From CALJIC01 sp039805565 (lineage in GTDB: Bacteria; Chloroflexota; Chloroflexia; Chloroflexales; Roseiflexaceae), in assembly GCA_039805565.1 (NCBI GenBank), contig JBDLTZ010000124.1:3369-67368 (forward strand): 64,000 nucleotides of DNA, read 5' to 3'. The translations under genes were made by a program, and so were the position numbers. A model generated the notes under the pieces. It ran no database searches. It had not been told where the DNA came from and saw only the letters and a program-made list of their open reading frames with translations. Of this stretch, positions 13,475 through 22,039 are shown in pieces. Position 1 is the stretch's first letter; the number at the start of each line of letters is the position of its first letter.

Positions 13475-15607
13475 ATGGCGAACTTCCCACAGGCAATCGG
13501 TAACTACACGCTCGAGCGTCAGATCGGCAAAGGTGGCATGAGCCAGGTCTGGCTTGCGCGCCACCGCACGCTCGAAGATCGGCTGGTGGCGGTTAAGCTG
13601 CTGGTCAACCAGGACCCCGAGTGGGAGGACCGCTTCAACCGGGAGGCGAACATCACCAGCCGCCTCCGGCACGAGTGCATTGTCCAGATCTACGACCACG
13701 GCTACCACCCCCCGTACCACTACACGGTCATGGAGTACGTCCCCGGCGGGGCGCTGCGCGATATTGTGCGTGAGCGCAAGCCCCTGCCGCTGGAGACGGC
13801 ACTGCACGTCTTCCGCCGCGCCGGCGCAGCGCTCGACTACGCCCACGCCCACGGTGTCATTCACCGCGACGTGTCGCCCGGCAACATCCTGATCGAGCAG
13901 GGCACCGGGCGCGTGCTGCTGACTGATTTCGGCATCGCGCGGGAGACGGGCAAGGCCGGCGTGACCACGATCAACAAGGTGATGGGCACGCCTGGCTACC
14001 TCTCGCCCGAGCACGCTTCCTCCGCCACAGCGGTGACGCATCTCTCGGACCTTTACTCGCTCGGGGTGGTGCTGTTCGAGATGCTGGCCGGCGCGCTGCC
14101 CTGGGACCATAATCCTGGCATGGCCGACCAGACCGGCGGGCCGTTCGTGCCGCCGATGTCGCTGCGATCCCGCGGCATCGAGGGCCTGCCGCACGACGTG
14201 GATGTCGTGATCCAGACGATGCTGGCGCTCGACCCTGCCAAGCGGCACCCGAGCGCGCAGGCGGCGATCGATGAGCTCGAGCGGGTGCTGCACCGCCACT
14301 CGGCGACGACCACGGTGGTGCCCGCGGCTGGCACAGTGGGTGCTCCGGCGCCGCTCCCCTCCGCGCCGCCCTCCCTCGCCCCGGCCCAGCCCGCCGAGCC
14401 GCACCCCGTCGAGAAGGTGCTCGGCCTGGACCTGCTCAAGGCCCCGATGCAGGAGGCGCGCCGGCTGGCCGAGCAGCTCGCCGACCCGCAGGAGATCGCG
14501 CTGCTGCTGGATCAGTGGAGCCGCGAGGGGCGCTTCCGCCGCCGCCTGCTCGGGCGCCAGGCGCGGCTGCGGCGCGTGCTGACGCAGAACGTCTACTTCT
14601 ACACGCTGCGGGTGCTCTACGAGACGCGCGATCCGGAGAAGCTGGTGGAGGAGCCGGACTACAAGGCCGCCGCGATCCCGCTGGAGCGGGTGCTGGACCG
14701 CTGGGGGGTCGAGCTGCCGGCGCCGAAAGGGTTCGCGGACGAGCCCGGCGGGCACGTGCGGATCCCCGGGTCCACGCGGGTGATCTCCTGCGTGGGGTGC
14801 AAGGGGGTCGGGCGGGTGACATGCACGCGCTGCAAGGGCCAGCAGCGGATCGTCGTGCCGCGTACCCAGGGCGCGGGCGTGGGCTCCGGGGCGCGCGGCA
14901 CGATGCGGGCGGCGACCACCGGGGGCGGCGCGGGGTCTCCAGCTCCGGCTGGGGCTGTCGTGGGCGGGGATGTGGCCGCGGCTGACGCTACAGCGCTGGT
15001 GCCCTGCCCCGATTGCCAGGGCACCGGTGGGCTGCGCTGCGAGCGCTGCGACGGCGTGAGCCGGCTGATCCAGTACAGCACCGTGCAGTGGCGCCGCTCG
15101 GCAGCCGAGCTCGACGCCAACGACGACCTCCCGCGCGTGGACGAGCAGTGGCTGCGGCGGACGTGCAAGGCGCGCGAGGTGTACCGCGAGCGGCACAAGG
15201 GCGGCTTCCGCGGCGAGTGGCAGATCGTGCCGGGCCTCTCCGAGCTGGTGAAGCAGGCCGAGAAGCGGCTCGACCAGAACACGCACGTGGCACAGAGTGA
15301 GCTGACGATCACGTTCATCCCGGTGACGGAGATCGTCTTCGACCTGGGAGAGCCACCCCCCTCCTCGTTACCGGAGGCGCCGCCCGCAGTGGCCAAGGCG
15401 AAGGGCAAGGGGAAGGCCGCCGGCAAGCCGAAGGGCACCCTTAAGCGCGCCGCTGACTCCGGGCTGTACCGCTGGCATATCTACGGGTTCGAGCGCCGCC
15501 TGCCGAAGGACTGGCGCTTCCTCAACTGGGACCGCGTGACATGGCTGCTCCTGAGCGTCGCGCTGGCGGTACTGACGATCCTACTGGTGCTGACGGCGCT
15601 GAGGTAG
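13475..15607 (+). CDS. Membrane-anchored Ser/Thr protein kinase with a DnaJ-like zinc-finger module
   Basis: 710 aa. Hanks-type kinase domain at about 12-270: glycine loop IGKGGMSQVW (17-26), catalytic Lys41, HRDVSPGN (130-137; the usual Lys of HRDxKxxN is Ser), DFGIARETG (151-159) and the APE-like segment GTPGYLSPEH. After a Pro/Ala linker and a helical region come four CxxCxG units: CVGCKGVG from Cys439 and CTRCKG, then after about 60 Gly/Ala-rich residues CPDCQGTG from Cys511 and CERCDG. This is a DnaJ-type double zinc site. A Lys-rich patch and one C-terminal transmembrane helix (about 688-708) follow, so the kinase is anchored by its tail, facing the cytoplasm. Target unknown. The zinc module may bind unfolded protein, by analogy to DnaJ. 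Confidence 0.88.
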   Translation: MANFPQAIGNYTLERQIGKGGMSQVWLARHRTLEDRLVAVKLLVNQDPEWEDRFNREANITSRLRHECIVQIYDHGYHPPYHYTVMEYVPGGALRDIVRERKPLPLETALHVFRRAGAALDYAHAHGVIHRDVSPGNILIEQGTGRVLLTDFGIARETGKAGVTTINKVMGTPGYLSPEHASSATAVTHLSDLYSLGVVLFEMLAGALPWDHNPGMADQTGGPFVPPMSLRSRGIEGLPHDVDVVIQTMLALDPAKRHPSAQAAIDELERVLHRHSATTTVVPAAGTVGAPAPLPSAPPSLAPAQPAEPHPVEKVLGLDLLKAPMQEARRLAEQLADPQEIALLLDQWSREGRFRRRLLGRQARLRRVLTQNVYFYTLRVLYETRDPEKLVEEPDYKAAAIPLERVLDRWGVELPAPKGFADEPGGHVRIPGSTRVISCVGCKGVGRVTCTRCKGQQRIVVPRTQGAGVGSGARGTMRAATTGGGAGSPAPAGAVVGGDVAAADATALVPCPDCQGTGGLRCERCDGVSRLIQYSTVQWRRSAAELDANDDLPRVDEQWLRRTCKAREVYRERHKGGFRGEWQIVPGLSELVKQAEKRLDQNTHVAQSELTITFIPVTEIVFDLGEPPPSSLPEAPPAVAKAKGKGKAAGKPKGTLKRAADSGLYRWHIYGFERRLPKDWRFLNWDRVTWLLLSVALAVLTILLVLTALR

Positions 15608-15859
15608 CCTCGGCTCTGGGGTGGGGAGGATGACATTCCCCCTGCCCCCTCCTTGTGTTACCCCTACCACTCCGCAAGCCGCAGAGATATCGTGCCCCTC
15701 GATCGACCATGGCCCAGACCAAGCCGCTTGTCTGGCGGAGGCCCGCGTCTTGCGTTTGTCGCGGTTGGGTAGATACGAGTGCGGAGTTTGATCGTATAAT
15801 CTATGGATGTCTCGGGGTCACGCCAGCACCCGGCAGAGAAGAGGGAGAAGCTCAAGACC

Positions 15860-17119
15860 ATGCGGATCGCCATGCTCAGCGTTCACAGCAGCCCGCTCGC
15901 CACGCTCGGTGGCAAGGAGGCGGGCGGCATGAACGTATATGTCCGCGAGCTCAGCCGCGAGCTAGGCCGGCGCGGCATCTCAGTGGATATCTTCACGCGG
16001 GCGCAAGACCCATCAGTGCCGATGGTCGTGTCGCTGGACCGCGGGGTGCGGGTGGTGAACCTGCACGCCGGCCCCGCCGCGCCGTACGACAAGAACTGGC
16101 TGCTGGCTTACCTGCCGGAGTTCATCGGGCGAGCGCGCTGCTTCGCCGACGGCGAGGACCTGGCCTACGACATGATCCACAGCCACTACTTCATCTCGGG
16201 CGAGGCCGGGCTTGCGCTGCGGCGCAGCTGGGGCACGCCGGTGGTGCATATGTTCCATACGCTCGGCGCCATGAAGAATCAGGTGGCGCGCGGCGCTGAG
16301 GAGCGCGAGACGCAGGAGCGGGTGGCGATCGAGCGCCGCCTGATGGACGAGGTAGACGCTGTAGTGGCCGCCACCCCGCTCGATAAGGCCCAGATGGTGT
16401 GGCACTACGGCGCCGACGCGTCGCGCATCCGTGTAGCGCCCTGCGGCGTAGACCTGCGCCGCTTCCACCCGCGCGATATGGCTGCGGCCCGCGCCGCGCT
16501 GGACCTGCCCGCGCCACCGCACAAGCTGGTGCTGCTGGTGGGGCGCATCGAGCCGCTCAAGGGGATCGATGCGCTGATCGAGGCCACAGGTCTGCTGCTC
16601 CAGCGCCGCCCCGAGTGGCGCGGCCAGCTCACGGCACTGGTGGTGGGCGGCGGCGGCGAGGGCGAGCGCTCGCGCTGGAACACCGAGCAGCGCCGGCTCG
16701 ACGCGCTGCGCGCCGAAATGGGCCTGCAGGACGCGGTGCGGTTCCTCGGGGCGCGCACGCAGGAGCAGCTCCCGCAGCTGTACGCCGCCGCCGATGTGAC
16801 GACTATGCCCTCGCACTATGAGTCGTTCGGCATGGCCGCGCTCGAGGGTCTCGCCAGCGGGCGCCCGGTGGTAGCCACGAGCGCCGGTGGCCCTGCCTTC
16901 ATCGTCGAGGACGGCGTGAGCGGCCTGCTGACCCCGCCGAACGACTCGGAGGCGCTGGCCGACCGTCTGGAGCGCGTGCTTGCCGACGACGAGCTGCGGG
17001 CTGAGATGGGGCAGGCGGCTGCCGACCGATCGCAGCGCTTCAGTTGGTCCCACGTGGCCGGCGAGGTGCTCCAGGTCTACCACGAGTCGCTGGCGTCCCG
17101 TCGGCGCGCGGCTGTGTAG
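15860..17119 (+). CDS. GT4-family glycosyltransferase (MshA/sucrose-synthase-like)
   Basis: 419 aa GT-B glycosyltransferase. The N-terminus SPLATLGGKEAGGMNVYVRE (about 11-30) with the GGxNVYV signature is typical of retaining enzymes such as MshA or sucrose-phosphate synthase relatives. The C-terminal donor-binding part has GRIEPLKGIDALIEA and the E-x7-E motif region SHYESFGMAALEGLASGRPVV. The ATG at 15860 is chosen because an SD-like GAGGGAG lies upstream and homology begins there. A TATAAT box is at 15795-15800. The acceptor is unknown. It stands alone, without other surface-glycan genes. Confidence 0.85.
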   Translation: MRIAMLSVHSSPLATLGGKEAGGMNVYVRELSRELGRRGISVDIFTRAQDPSVPMVVSLDRGVRVVNLHAGPAAPYDKNWLLAYLPEFIGRARCFADGEDLAYDMIHSHYFISGEAGLALRRSWGTPVVHMFHTLGAMKNQVARGAEERETQERVAIERRLMDEVDAVVAATPLDKAQMVWHYGADASRIRVAPCGVDLRRFHPRDMAAARAALDLPAPPHKLVLLVGRIEPLKGIDALIEATGLLLQRRPEWRGQLTALVVGGGGEGERSRWNTEQRRLDALRAEMGLQDAVRFLGARTQEQLPQLYAAADVTTMPSHYESFGMAALEGLASGRPVVATSAGGPAFIVEDGVSGLLTPPNDSEALADRLERVLADDELRAEMGQAAADRSQRFSWSHVAGEVLQVYHESLASRRRAAV

Positions 17120-17168
17120 TTTCTCTGGGGCGGTTTGTGCGGTACAATGCGGCAGGATCCACAGAGCG

Positions 17169-18503
17169 ATGCACCCACAACGTCCAATGAACCGTAGACT
17201 GACACGCAGCCGCCGCACTCTGTCGCGCCGCCCGTCCTTCGGCGCCCCCTGGCTCCGGCTGCTCATCGTGGCCGGCCTCTCTGTCATCGTGCTGCTGACG
17301 ACCTGCCGGGCCCCCGCCACAACGCTGCACCTGGCCAGCGCGCCGGTTGCTCCCGCGGCGGGGGTATCGTCGCCGCCGGTGAGCCTCCAGGCACTCCCGA
17401 CGGTGACGCCGGGCGCAGGGCAAGGGCAGGCCGCCGAGTCGGGCATTGCCGGCGATGCGCTCCCCCTTGAGCGGCCGGCCCAGGCTCCCGCAGCGCAGCC
17501 CGAGTCCACGCCGCGCCCGATCGTCGGGGAGCTAGGGCAGGCGATCGACCGCTACATGAACGACCTGGTCTCGGCGAAGCTGTTCCACGGCGCGGTGCTG
17601 GTGGCGCGCAACGGCGAGGTGGTGCTCAGCAAGGGGTACGGCATGGCCGATGGCGATGCCGGCCTGGCTAACACCGCGACCACCCGCTTCCGCCTCGCGT
17701 CGGTCACGAAGCAGTTCACGGCCATGGCGGTGCTGATCCTGCAGATGGGCGGCAAGCTCAATGTGGACGACCCAGCATGCCGCTACCTCGACGACTGCCC
17801 CGCCGCCTGGCAGCCGGTCACGATTCGCCACCTGCTCAACCACACCTCGGGGATCGTGGACTACACGGACTTCATGGGCTTCGAGCCCACCGAGATGAAC
17901 CCAGCCACGCCGCAGCAGCTGGTGGCGCGCTTCCGCGACCAGCCGCTCGGGTTCGCTCCGGGCGCGCTGTACGACTACTGCAACTCGAACTACGTGCTGC
18001 TCGGCCTGGTGATCGAGCGCGCCTCGGGCAAGCCGTACGCCGACTTTCTGCGCGATGCGATCTTCACGCCCCTGGGGATGAGCGGCACTGGGTACGACCT
18101 GAGCGTGGGGCGGATCGAGGCGGGTGCGGTCGGATACACCTCGTTTGAGCAGAAGTCGGGGTTCCTGGACGCCTCGACGCTCTATGCGGCTGGCGGGCTG
18201 TACTCGACGGTCGAGGATATGTGGCGCTGGTCGCAGGTGATTGGCACGGAGCGCCTGGTGCCGGCCCAGCTCCAGCAGCAGATGTTCACACCTGCGCACA
18301 TGGGGTACGGCTTCGGCTGGAAGATCGAGCGCCCGAACGGTCGCCTGCGCTACAGCCATGCCGGCGATATGACCGGCGTGGCGAACTTCGCTGCGATCTA
18401 CCCGGAGCAGCAGATCGTGGTGATCGTGCTGAGCAACATGGATTACGCCGACGCCGAGGGGATCAACGGATATATCACAAACCTGGTGTTCAACTCACCG
18501 TAG
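17169..18503 (+). CDS. Beta-lactamase/DD-peptidase-family serine hydrolase, exported
   Basis: 444 aa. The N-terminus is basic, then hydrophobic (LRLLIVAGLSVIVLLTTC), an uncleaved anchor or atypical lipobox. A Pro/Ala-rich linker to about 125 follows, then a class C beta-lactamase-like domain: SVTK (S-x-x-K nucleophile motif), YCNSNY (Y-x-N motif) and C-terminal HAGDMTGV (HxG). This family includes esterases, DD-carboxypeptidases and peptidases; the substrate is unknown and resistance cannot be inferred. A TACAAT -10 box at 17143-17148 lies only about 20 bp before the ATG. A second in-frame ATG is at 17187. The 3' end overlaps the convergent rluA-like gene by 14 bp. Confidence 0.85.
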   Translation: MHPQRPMNRRLTRSRRTLSRRPSFGAPWLRLLIVAGLSVIVLLTTCRAPATTLHLASAPVAPAAGVSSPPVSLQALPTVTPGAGQGQAAESGIAGDALPLERPAQAPAAQPESTPRPIVGELGQAIDRYMNDLVSAKLFHGAVLVARNGEVVLSKGYGMADGDAGLANTATTRFRLASVTKQFTAMAVLILQMGGKLNVDDPACRYLDDCPAAWQPVTIRHLLNHTSGIVDYTDFMGFEPTEMNPATPQQLVARFRDQPLGFAPGALYDYCNSNYVLLGLVIERASGKPYADFLRDAIFTPLGMSGTGYDLSVGRIEAGAVGYTSFEQKSGFLDASTLYAAGGLYSTVEDMWRWSQVIGTERLVPAQLQQQMFTPAHMGYGFGWKIERPNGRLRYSHAGDMTGVANFAAIYPEQQIVVIVLSNMDYADAEGINGYITNLVFNSP

Positions 18504-19536
18504 GGGGTGGGTCAGGGAGGGTATCGCCCTCCCTGAAAACTGCCCACCAGGCGGGCAGGGGTGCTCTGATGACCAGCAGTTCGCCGGTGCGGGGGTGGGG
18601 TAGCTCCAGGCGGGCGGCGTGCAGCAGGTGGTGCGGCACGGTTGCCCCGCGCCACTCCGCCGGACCGCCATAGCGCGCATCGCCGAGTAGCGGGTGCCCC
18701 AGGTGCGCCAGATGCAGCCGGATCTGGTGCGTGCGGCCCGTGATCGGGAAGGCGCGCAGCATGGTTGCCCCATCCAGCCGGCGCTCCACCTCGAAGCGCG
18801 TGACCATCGACTTCACACGCGAGCCGTTCGGCAGCTCCTTCCCCACCTCCTCCAGTGGGTAGACGCGGAACAACCCCTGTCGCGAGCGCCCGTGACCGGT
18901 CTCGACCACGAACGTGTCCTCGAGCGGCTCCCCCACGCACACGCAGACGTACTCTTTGTGTACCGCGCCGGCCTCGAAGGCGCGCTGCAGCGCAGGGTTG
19001 ACGGCCGGGTCTTTGGAGAGCAGCAGCACTCCGGTGGTGTCGCGGTCCAGCCGGTGCACCAGGTGTACCTTCGCCACAGAGGCCGCAGCGGGCTGTGAGG
19101 GAAGGGCTGGGACATCGCGGCTGCTGAGCTGCGCACGCTCGTTTTCCTCCCTGCTCCCTGTGGCGGTGCGTGCTGCGAGGAGATGCTCCACCGCGCCGCG
19201 CAGGTGGCCGTGGGCGTCCCACGGGGTAGACTCGACGTACACCCCGGCGGGCTTGTCGACTGCGAGGAGGTCGTCGTCCTCGTGCAGCACGTGCTCAGCC
19301 CCAAGCGCCACCTCTGCGTAGGCACCGCCAGGAGGCCGGTGGATAAAGAGCGTGTCGCCCGCGTGAGCCACGAGCGACGCATCGGTGACACGGGCGCGGT
19401 TGCGCCACAGGCCCCCGCGCGCCAGCACCTCGCGCGCGAGCGCCTCATCGCCCAGGGCGCGCGCCGCGATCGCAAGGACGCTCCGGCCGTCCTGCTCAGA
19501 GGGGACCGTGAGGCGGATGGGGCCTGCGTCGGTCAC
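18490..19536 (-). CDS. RluA-family pseudouridine synthase
   Basis: 348 aa. Converts uridine to pseudouridine in rRNA or tRNA. The catalytic motif HRLDRDTTGVLLLSK carries the essential Asp; ITGRTHQIRLHLAHLGHPLLGD is the second family signature. The N-terminal 80 residues form an S4-like region (ALAREVLARGGLWRN). Residues about 118-150 are a low-complexity insert (Arg/Ser/Ala-rich) between AVEHLLAAR and KVHLVHRLDRD. The start overlaps the rfbB stop (ATGA), implying co-transcription with rfbB. The last codons contain a perfect 10-bp palindrome (18512-18536) of the dispersed G-rich hairpin type. Target site not predictable. Confidence 0.9.
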   Translation of the reverse strand: MTDAGPIRLTVPSEQDGRSVLAIAARALGDEALAREVLARGGLWRNRARVTDASLVAHAGDTLFIHRPPGGAYAEVALGAEHVLHEDDDLLAVDKPAGVYVESTPWDAHGHLRGAVEHLLAARTATGSREENERAQLSSRDVPALPSQPAAASVAKVHLVHRLDRDTTGVLLLSKDPAVNPALQRAFEAGAVHKEYVCVCVGEPLEDTFVVETGHGRSRQGLFRVYPLEEVGKELPNGSRVKSMVTRFEVERRLDGATMLRAFPITGRTHQIRLHLAHLGHPLLGDARYGGPAEWRGATVPHHLLHAARLELPHPRTGELLVIRAPLPAWWAVFREGDTLPDPPPTVS

Positions 19537-20546
19537 GCGCGCTCAACGTACTGCTTGCGGTAGTACTCGAGGTACTCCCCGGTCTTGATCGGGCGCCACC
19601 AGGCCTCGTTCTCCACGTACCAGCGCACCGTCTTCTCCAGCGCCTCGTCGAAGGTGTGACGGCTGGACCAGCCGAGCGCGCGGAGCTTGCTGGTGTCCAG
19701 CGCGTAGCGTCGATCGTGGCCGGCGCGGTCCGGCACGAAGGTGATCAGGCTGTGGGGCTTGCCGAGGATGTCCAGCAGCTTGCGCGCCATGTCGATGTTG
19801 TGCGTCTCGACGCCGGTGCCGACGTTGTAGAACTCGCCCGGCGCGCCCTTGTGGAGCACCACGTCGATCCCCTCGCAGTGGTCCAGCACGTACTGGTAGT
19901 CGCGCATCTGCATGCCGTCGCCGTAGATCGGCAGCGGGATGTCGTCGATCGCGTTGGTGGCGAACAGCGGCACGGCCTTCTCGGGGTAGTGGAAGGGACC
20001 GATGTTGTTCGAGCCGCGGGTGGTGGTGGTGTGCAGCCCGTAGGTGACGTGGTAGGCGTACACCAGGTGCTCGGCGCCCGCCTTGCTGGCCGAGTACGGG
20101 CTGCGCGGCTCGAGCGGGTCGCCCTCCTTCGAGCGCTGAGGCGCGGGGATGGTGCCATAGACCTCATCGGTGCTGATCTGGTGGAAGCGCGGCAGCTTGA
20201 GCTCGCGGGCCACCTCGAGCAGCACCCAGGTGCCGTTGACGTTGGTGCTGATCACCGCATCGGGCGTCATGATCGAGCGATCCACGTGGGTCTCGGCCGC
20301 GAAGTTGACGATCGTGTCGATCTCGTGGGCCTGGACGGCGGCGCGCACAGCCGCCATATCGCAGATGTCGCCATGAACAAACGCGAAGCGCGGGTTGCCC
20401 TTGGCGCGCTCGAGGTTCTCCAGCCGGCCCGCGTACGTGAGCTTATCAAAGACGACAATGTGGTAGTCGGGGTACTTCTCCAGCATATAGTGGACGAAGT
20501 TGCTGCCGATGAAGCCGGCGCCGCCAGTGATGAGCAGCTTCTGCAT
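19533..20546 (-). CDS. rfbB: dTDP-glucose 4,6-dehydratase
   Basis: 337 aa extended SDR enzyme making dTDP-4-keto-6-deoxyglucose for rhamnose and other deoxysugars. Motifs: NAD-binding GGAGFIGSNF (8-17), the Thr-Asp-Glu catalytic trio in QISTDEVYGTI, YSASKAGAEH with the catalytic Tyr-x3-Lys, and SNNIGPFHYPEKAVPLF. The ATG at 20546 has GGGAGA 10 nt upstream. RfbA/C/D are not in the window, so rhamnose synthesis would need genes elsewhere. It shares a promoter with the overlapping pseudouridine synthase gene. Confidence 0.94.
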   Translation of the reverse strand: MQKLLITGGAGFIGSNFVHYMLEKYPDYHIVVFDKLTYAGRLENLERAKGNPRFAFVHGDICDMAAVRAAVQAHEIDTIVNFAAETHVDRSIMTPDAVISTNVNGTWVLLEVARELKLPRFHQISTDEVYGTIPAPQRSKEGDPLEPRSPYSASKAGAEHLVYAYHVTYGLHTTTTRGSNNIGPFHYPEKAVPLFATNAIDDIPLPIYGDGMQMRDYQYVLDHCEGIDVVLHKGAPGEFYNVGTGVETHNIDMARKLLDILGKPHSLITFVPDRAGHDRRYALDTSKLRALGWSSRHTFDEALEKTVRWYVENEAWWRPIKTGEYLEYYRKQYVERA

Positions 20547-20592
20547 GATATCTCCCGCGGGGAGCCTGGCTCCCTTTTCATAACGCTGCGAG

Positions 20593-20620
20593 AGTGTAGC
20601 ATACCGCGCTGTGCTGTCAA
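20593..20620 (-). promoter_or_regulatory. Promoter of rfbB
   Basis: Minus strand: -35 TTGACA (20620-20615), 16-bp spacer, -10 TACACT (20598-20593), about 47 bp before the start codon. Same hexamers as the lysine-operon promoter. Confidence 0.75.
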
Positions 20621-20627
20621 TGACAAA

Positions 20628-20656
20628 GGGGTGCGAGGAACGTGTCCTCGCACCCC
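20628..20656 (-). terminator. Intrinsic terminator after the lipoprotein gene
   Basis: A perfect 12-bp inverted repeat (GGGGTGCGAGGA at 20628-20639, TCCTCGCACCCC at 20645-20656, 5-nt loop) followed on the minus strand by TTTGTCATT. It lies 37 bp past the stop of the lipoprotein gene and just upstream of the rfbB promoter, so it insulates rfbB. Confidence 0.8.
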
Positions 20657-20692
20657 GTGTGTGTGATGGACCCGGAAGGGGCCCTGGCCGGG

Positions 20693-21568
20693 CTAGACGC
20701 CGCTCAGCTGGACTGAGCCGACGATGTCGTTCAGCACCGGCTGGATGGTCTGCAGCTCCTGCATGGACTCGGCGCGGGCGTAGAAGTCGTACGCCTTGCC
20801 GCTGCTGCGCATGATGGCGTGGGTCTCGGCAGTGCCGTCAGTGTTCTCTACTGTGTAGAACATCGCCTGCACTCCGCCCAGCGTGACCTGCTGGCTGGAG
20901 CGGACCGTGGCGCCCTGCGGCAGCATGGAGGAGGGCTTCCAGTCGGCGGTCATATCAGTCGACTCGACGCCGATGCGCGGGACCTCGACGCCGGCCGGAG
21001 ACCAGGCGTTCTCGCCGTCGACCTGCTCCCAGCCCTGGGGGATCTGGAACGAGAGGCCGAGCTCGGGGACACCGGCCGGCTCGTAGGCGCCGGTGGTGGC
21101 GCTGCTCGAGCCGCTCGTGCTGCCCGAGGCGTCAGTGCCGGTGGCGCCGCCAGTGGTGGCGCTGTCGGAGCCGGTGGCGCCGCCGGTGGTACTCTCACTC
21201 GTCGTGGTGTTGCCGCTACCGGCCGTTCCGTTGTTGTCGGTCGTCGTGCCGCTGGCGCCGGGGGTGTCGCCGGTGTTGCTGGCGGCCTCCGGGGTGGCCT
21301 GGGCGGTGGCGTCAGCCGGCATCGCATCCGTGCCGGTCACGGCCGTCTGGTTCGCCGCGGCCGTCGCGTCGGGGGCCACATCGGCGGCCTCGCCGGCGCC
21401 CGTCTCTGAGGTGGGGATCGTGCTGACGCTGTCGCCGCCGGTAGTGGCGGCCGAGGTGGCGCTGGCGCCCGTGCCGTCTGTGCTGCCGCCGTTGGTGCTG
21501 GCGGGGCTGCCGCCGCACCCTGCGAGTAGTGCCGCGCTGATCAGGCCGATGCCGATAAACTTCTTCAT
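20693..21568 (-). CDS. Lipoprotein with a Ser/Thr/Gly linker and a small C-terminal domain
   Basis: 291 aa. The signal peptide MKKFIGIGLISAALLAGC has a good lipobox (LLAGC, Cys18). Residues about 20-165 are a low-complexity Ala/Gly/Ser/Thr stretch, probably an extended wall-spanning linker. A compact domain of about 115 residues follows (SFQIPQGWEQV, GVQAMFYTVENTDGTAETHAI), reminiscent of PsbP/Mog1-like 'predicted serum-response' folds, which is uncertain. The ATG at 21568 has GAGGAG; the upstream frame to 21643 has no ribosome-binding site. Function unknown, probably cell-surface exposed. Confidence 0.75.
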   Translation of the reverse strand: MKKFIGIGLISAALLAGCGGSPASTNGGSTDGTGASATSAATTGGDSVSTIPTSETGAGEAADVAPDATAAANQTAVTGTDAMPADATAQATPEAASNTGDTPGASGTTTDNNGTAGSGNTTTSESTTGGATGSDSATTGGATGTDASGSTSGSSSATTGAYEPAGVPELGLSFQIPQGWEQVDGENAWSPAGVEVPRIGVESTDMTADWKPSSMLPQGATVRSSQQVTLGGVQAMFYTVENTDGTAETHAIMRSSGKAYDFYARAESMQELQTIQPVLNDIVGSVQLSGV

Positions 21569-21666
21569 AGGTCTCCTCGCATCTGTTGCGATACTATCTG
21601 CTAGCGGGCCGATTGAGCGGCCCGGCGCGTACAAGCGCAACAAGTGTGCCAGGAGATCGCACGGAT

Positions 21667-22026
21667 TCAGTTAGCGCGCCCTATGATTAGGACCAGCCAG
21701 CCGATCAATCCTAAGGCCGCGATTGGCACTGCGGCGCGCACGAAGCGGCGCAGGAGCTGGCCCTTCTGCTTACCCGTGTTCAGGTAGGGCTCAGCTGCCA
21801 GCAACCCGACCACCAGCAGGAATGAGCCGAGGATGACCGTGGTCATGTAGAGGAACCGCGCCCACCAGCCGAAGTCGATCCAGCCGTAGAACACGAAGTA
21901 GAGTGCCTCGCGCCAGATCACCAGGCCCACGAACAGGCCGAGCACGATCAGCACCAGGTACAGCGCGAAGAAGCCAAGCTCGCGGGCGATGCCGCCCCCG
22001 CGTATCTCATCAGTGGTGTGTCTCAT
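21667..22026 (-). CDS. Small three-helix membrane protein, unknown
   Basis: 119 aa. Three predicted transmembrane helices (about 18-40, 60-80 and 95-115), no catalytic motif. It starts 13 bp downstream of the ABC ATPase gene on the same strand and so belongs to the ABC/FtsX operon. It may be an accessory subunit of that exporter, which is inference from position only. Confidence 0.65.
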   Translation of the reverse strand: MRHTTDEIRGGGIARELGFFALYLVLIVLGLFVGLVIWREALYFVFYGWIDFGWWARFLYMTTVILGSFLLVVGLLAAEPYLNTGKQKGQLLRRFVRAAVPIAALGLIGWLVLIIGRAN

Positions 22027-22039
22027 CGGTTATCTCCTC

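Noticed and set aside
13406..15286. Long minus-strand open frame (626 codons) opposite the Ser/Thr kinase
   Set aside because: Low-complexity Arg/Ala/His-rich translation, no motif; a GC-bias shadow of the kinase gene, whose domains are intact.
17169..18503. Beta-lactam resistance gene
   Set aside because: Only the general S-x-x-K serine-hydrolase fold is visible; this family is mostly peptidases and esterases.
18512..18536. Intrinsic terminator for the serine hydrolase gene
   Set aside because: The palindrome is perfect but lies in the coding end of the convergent pseudouridine synthase gene and lacks a T-run; it matches the dispersed hairpin family.
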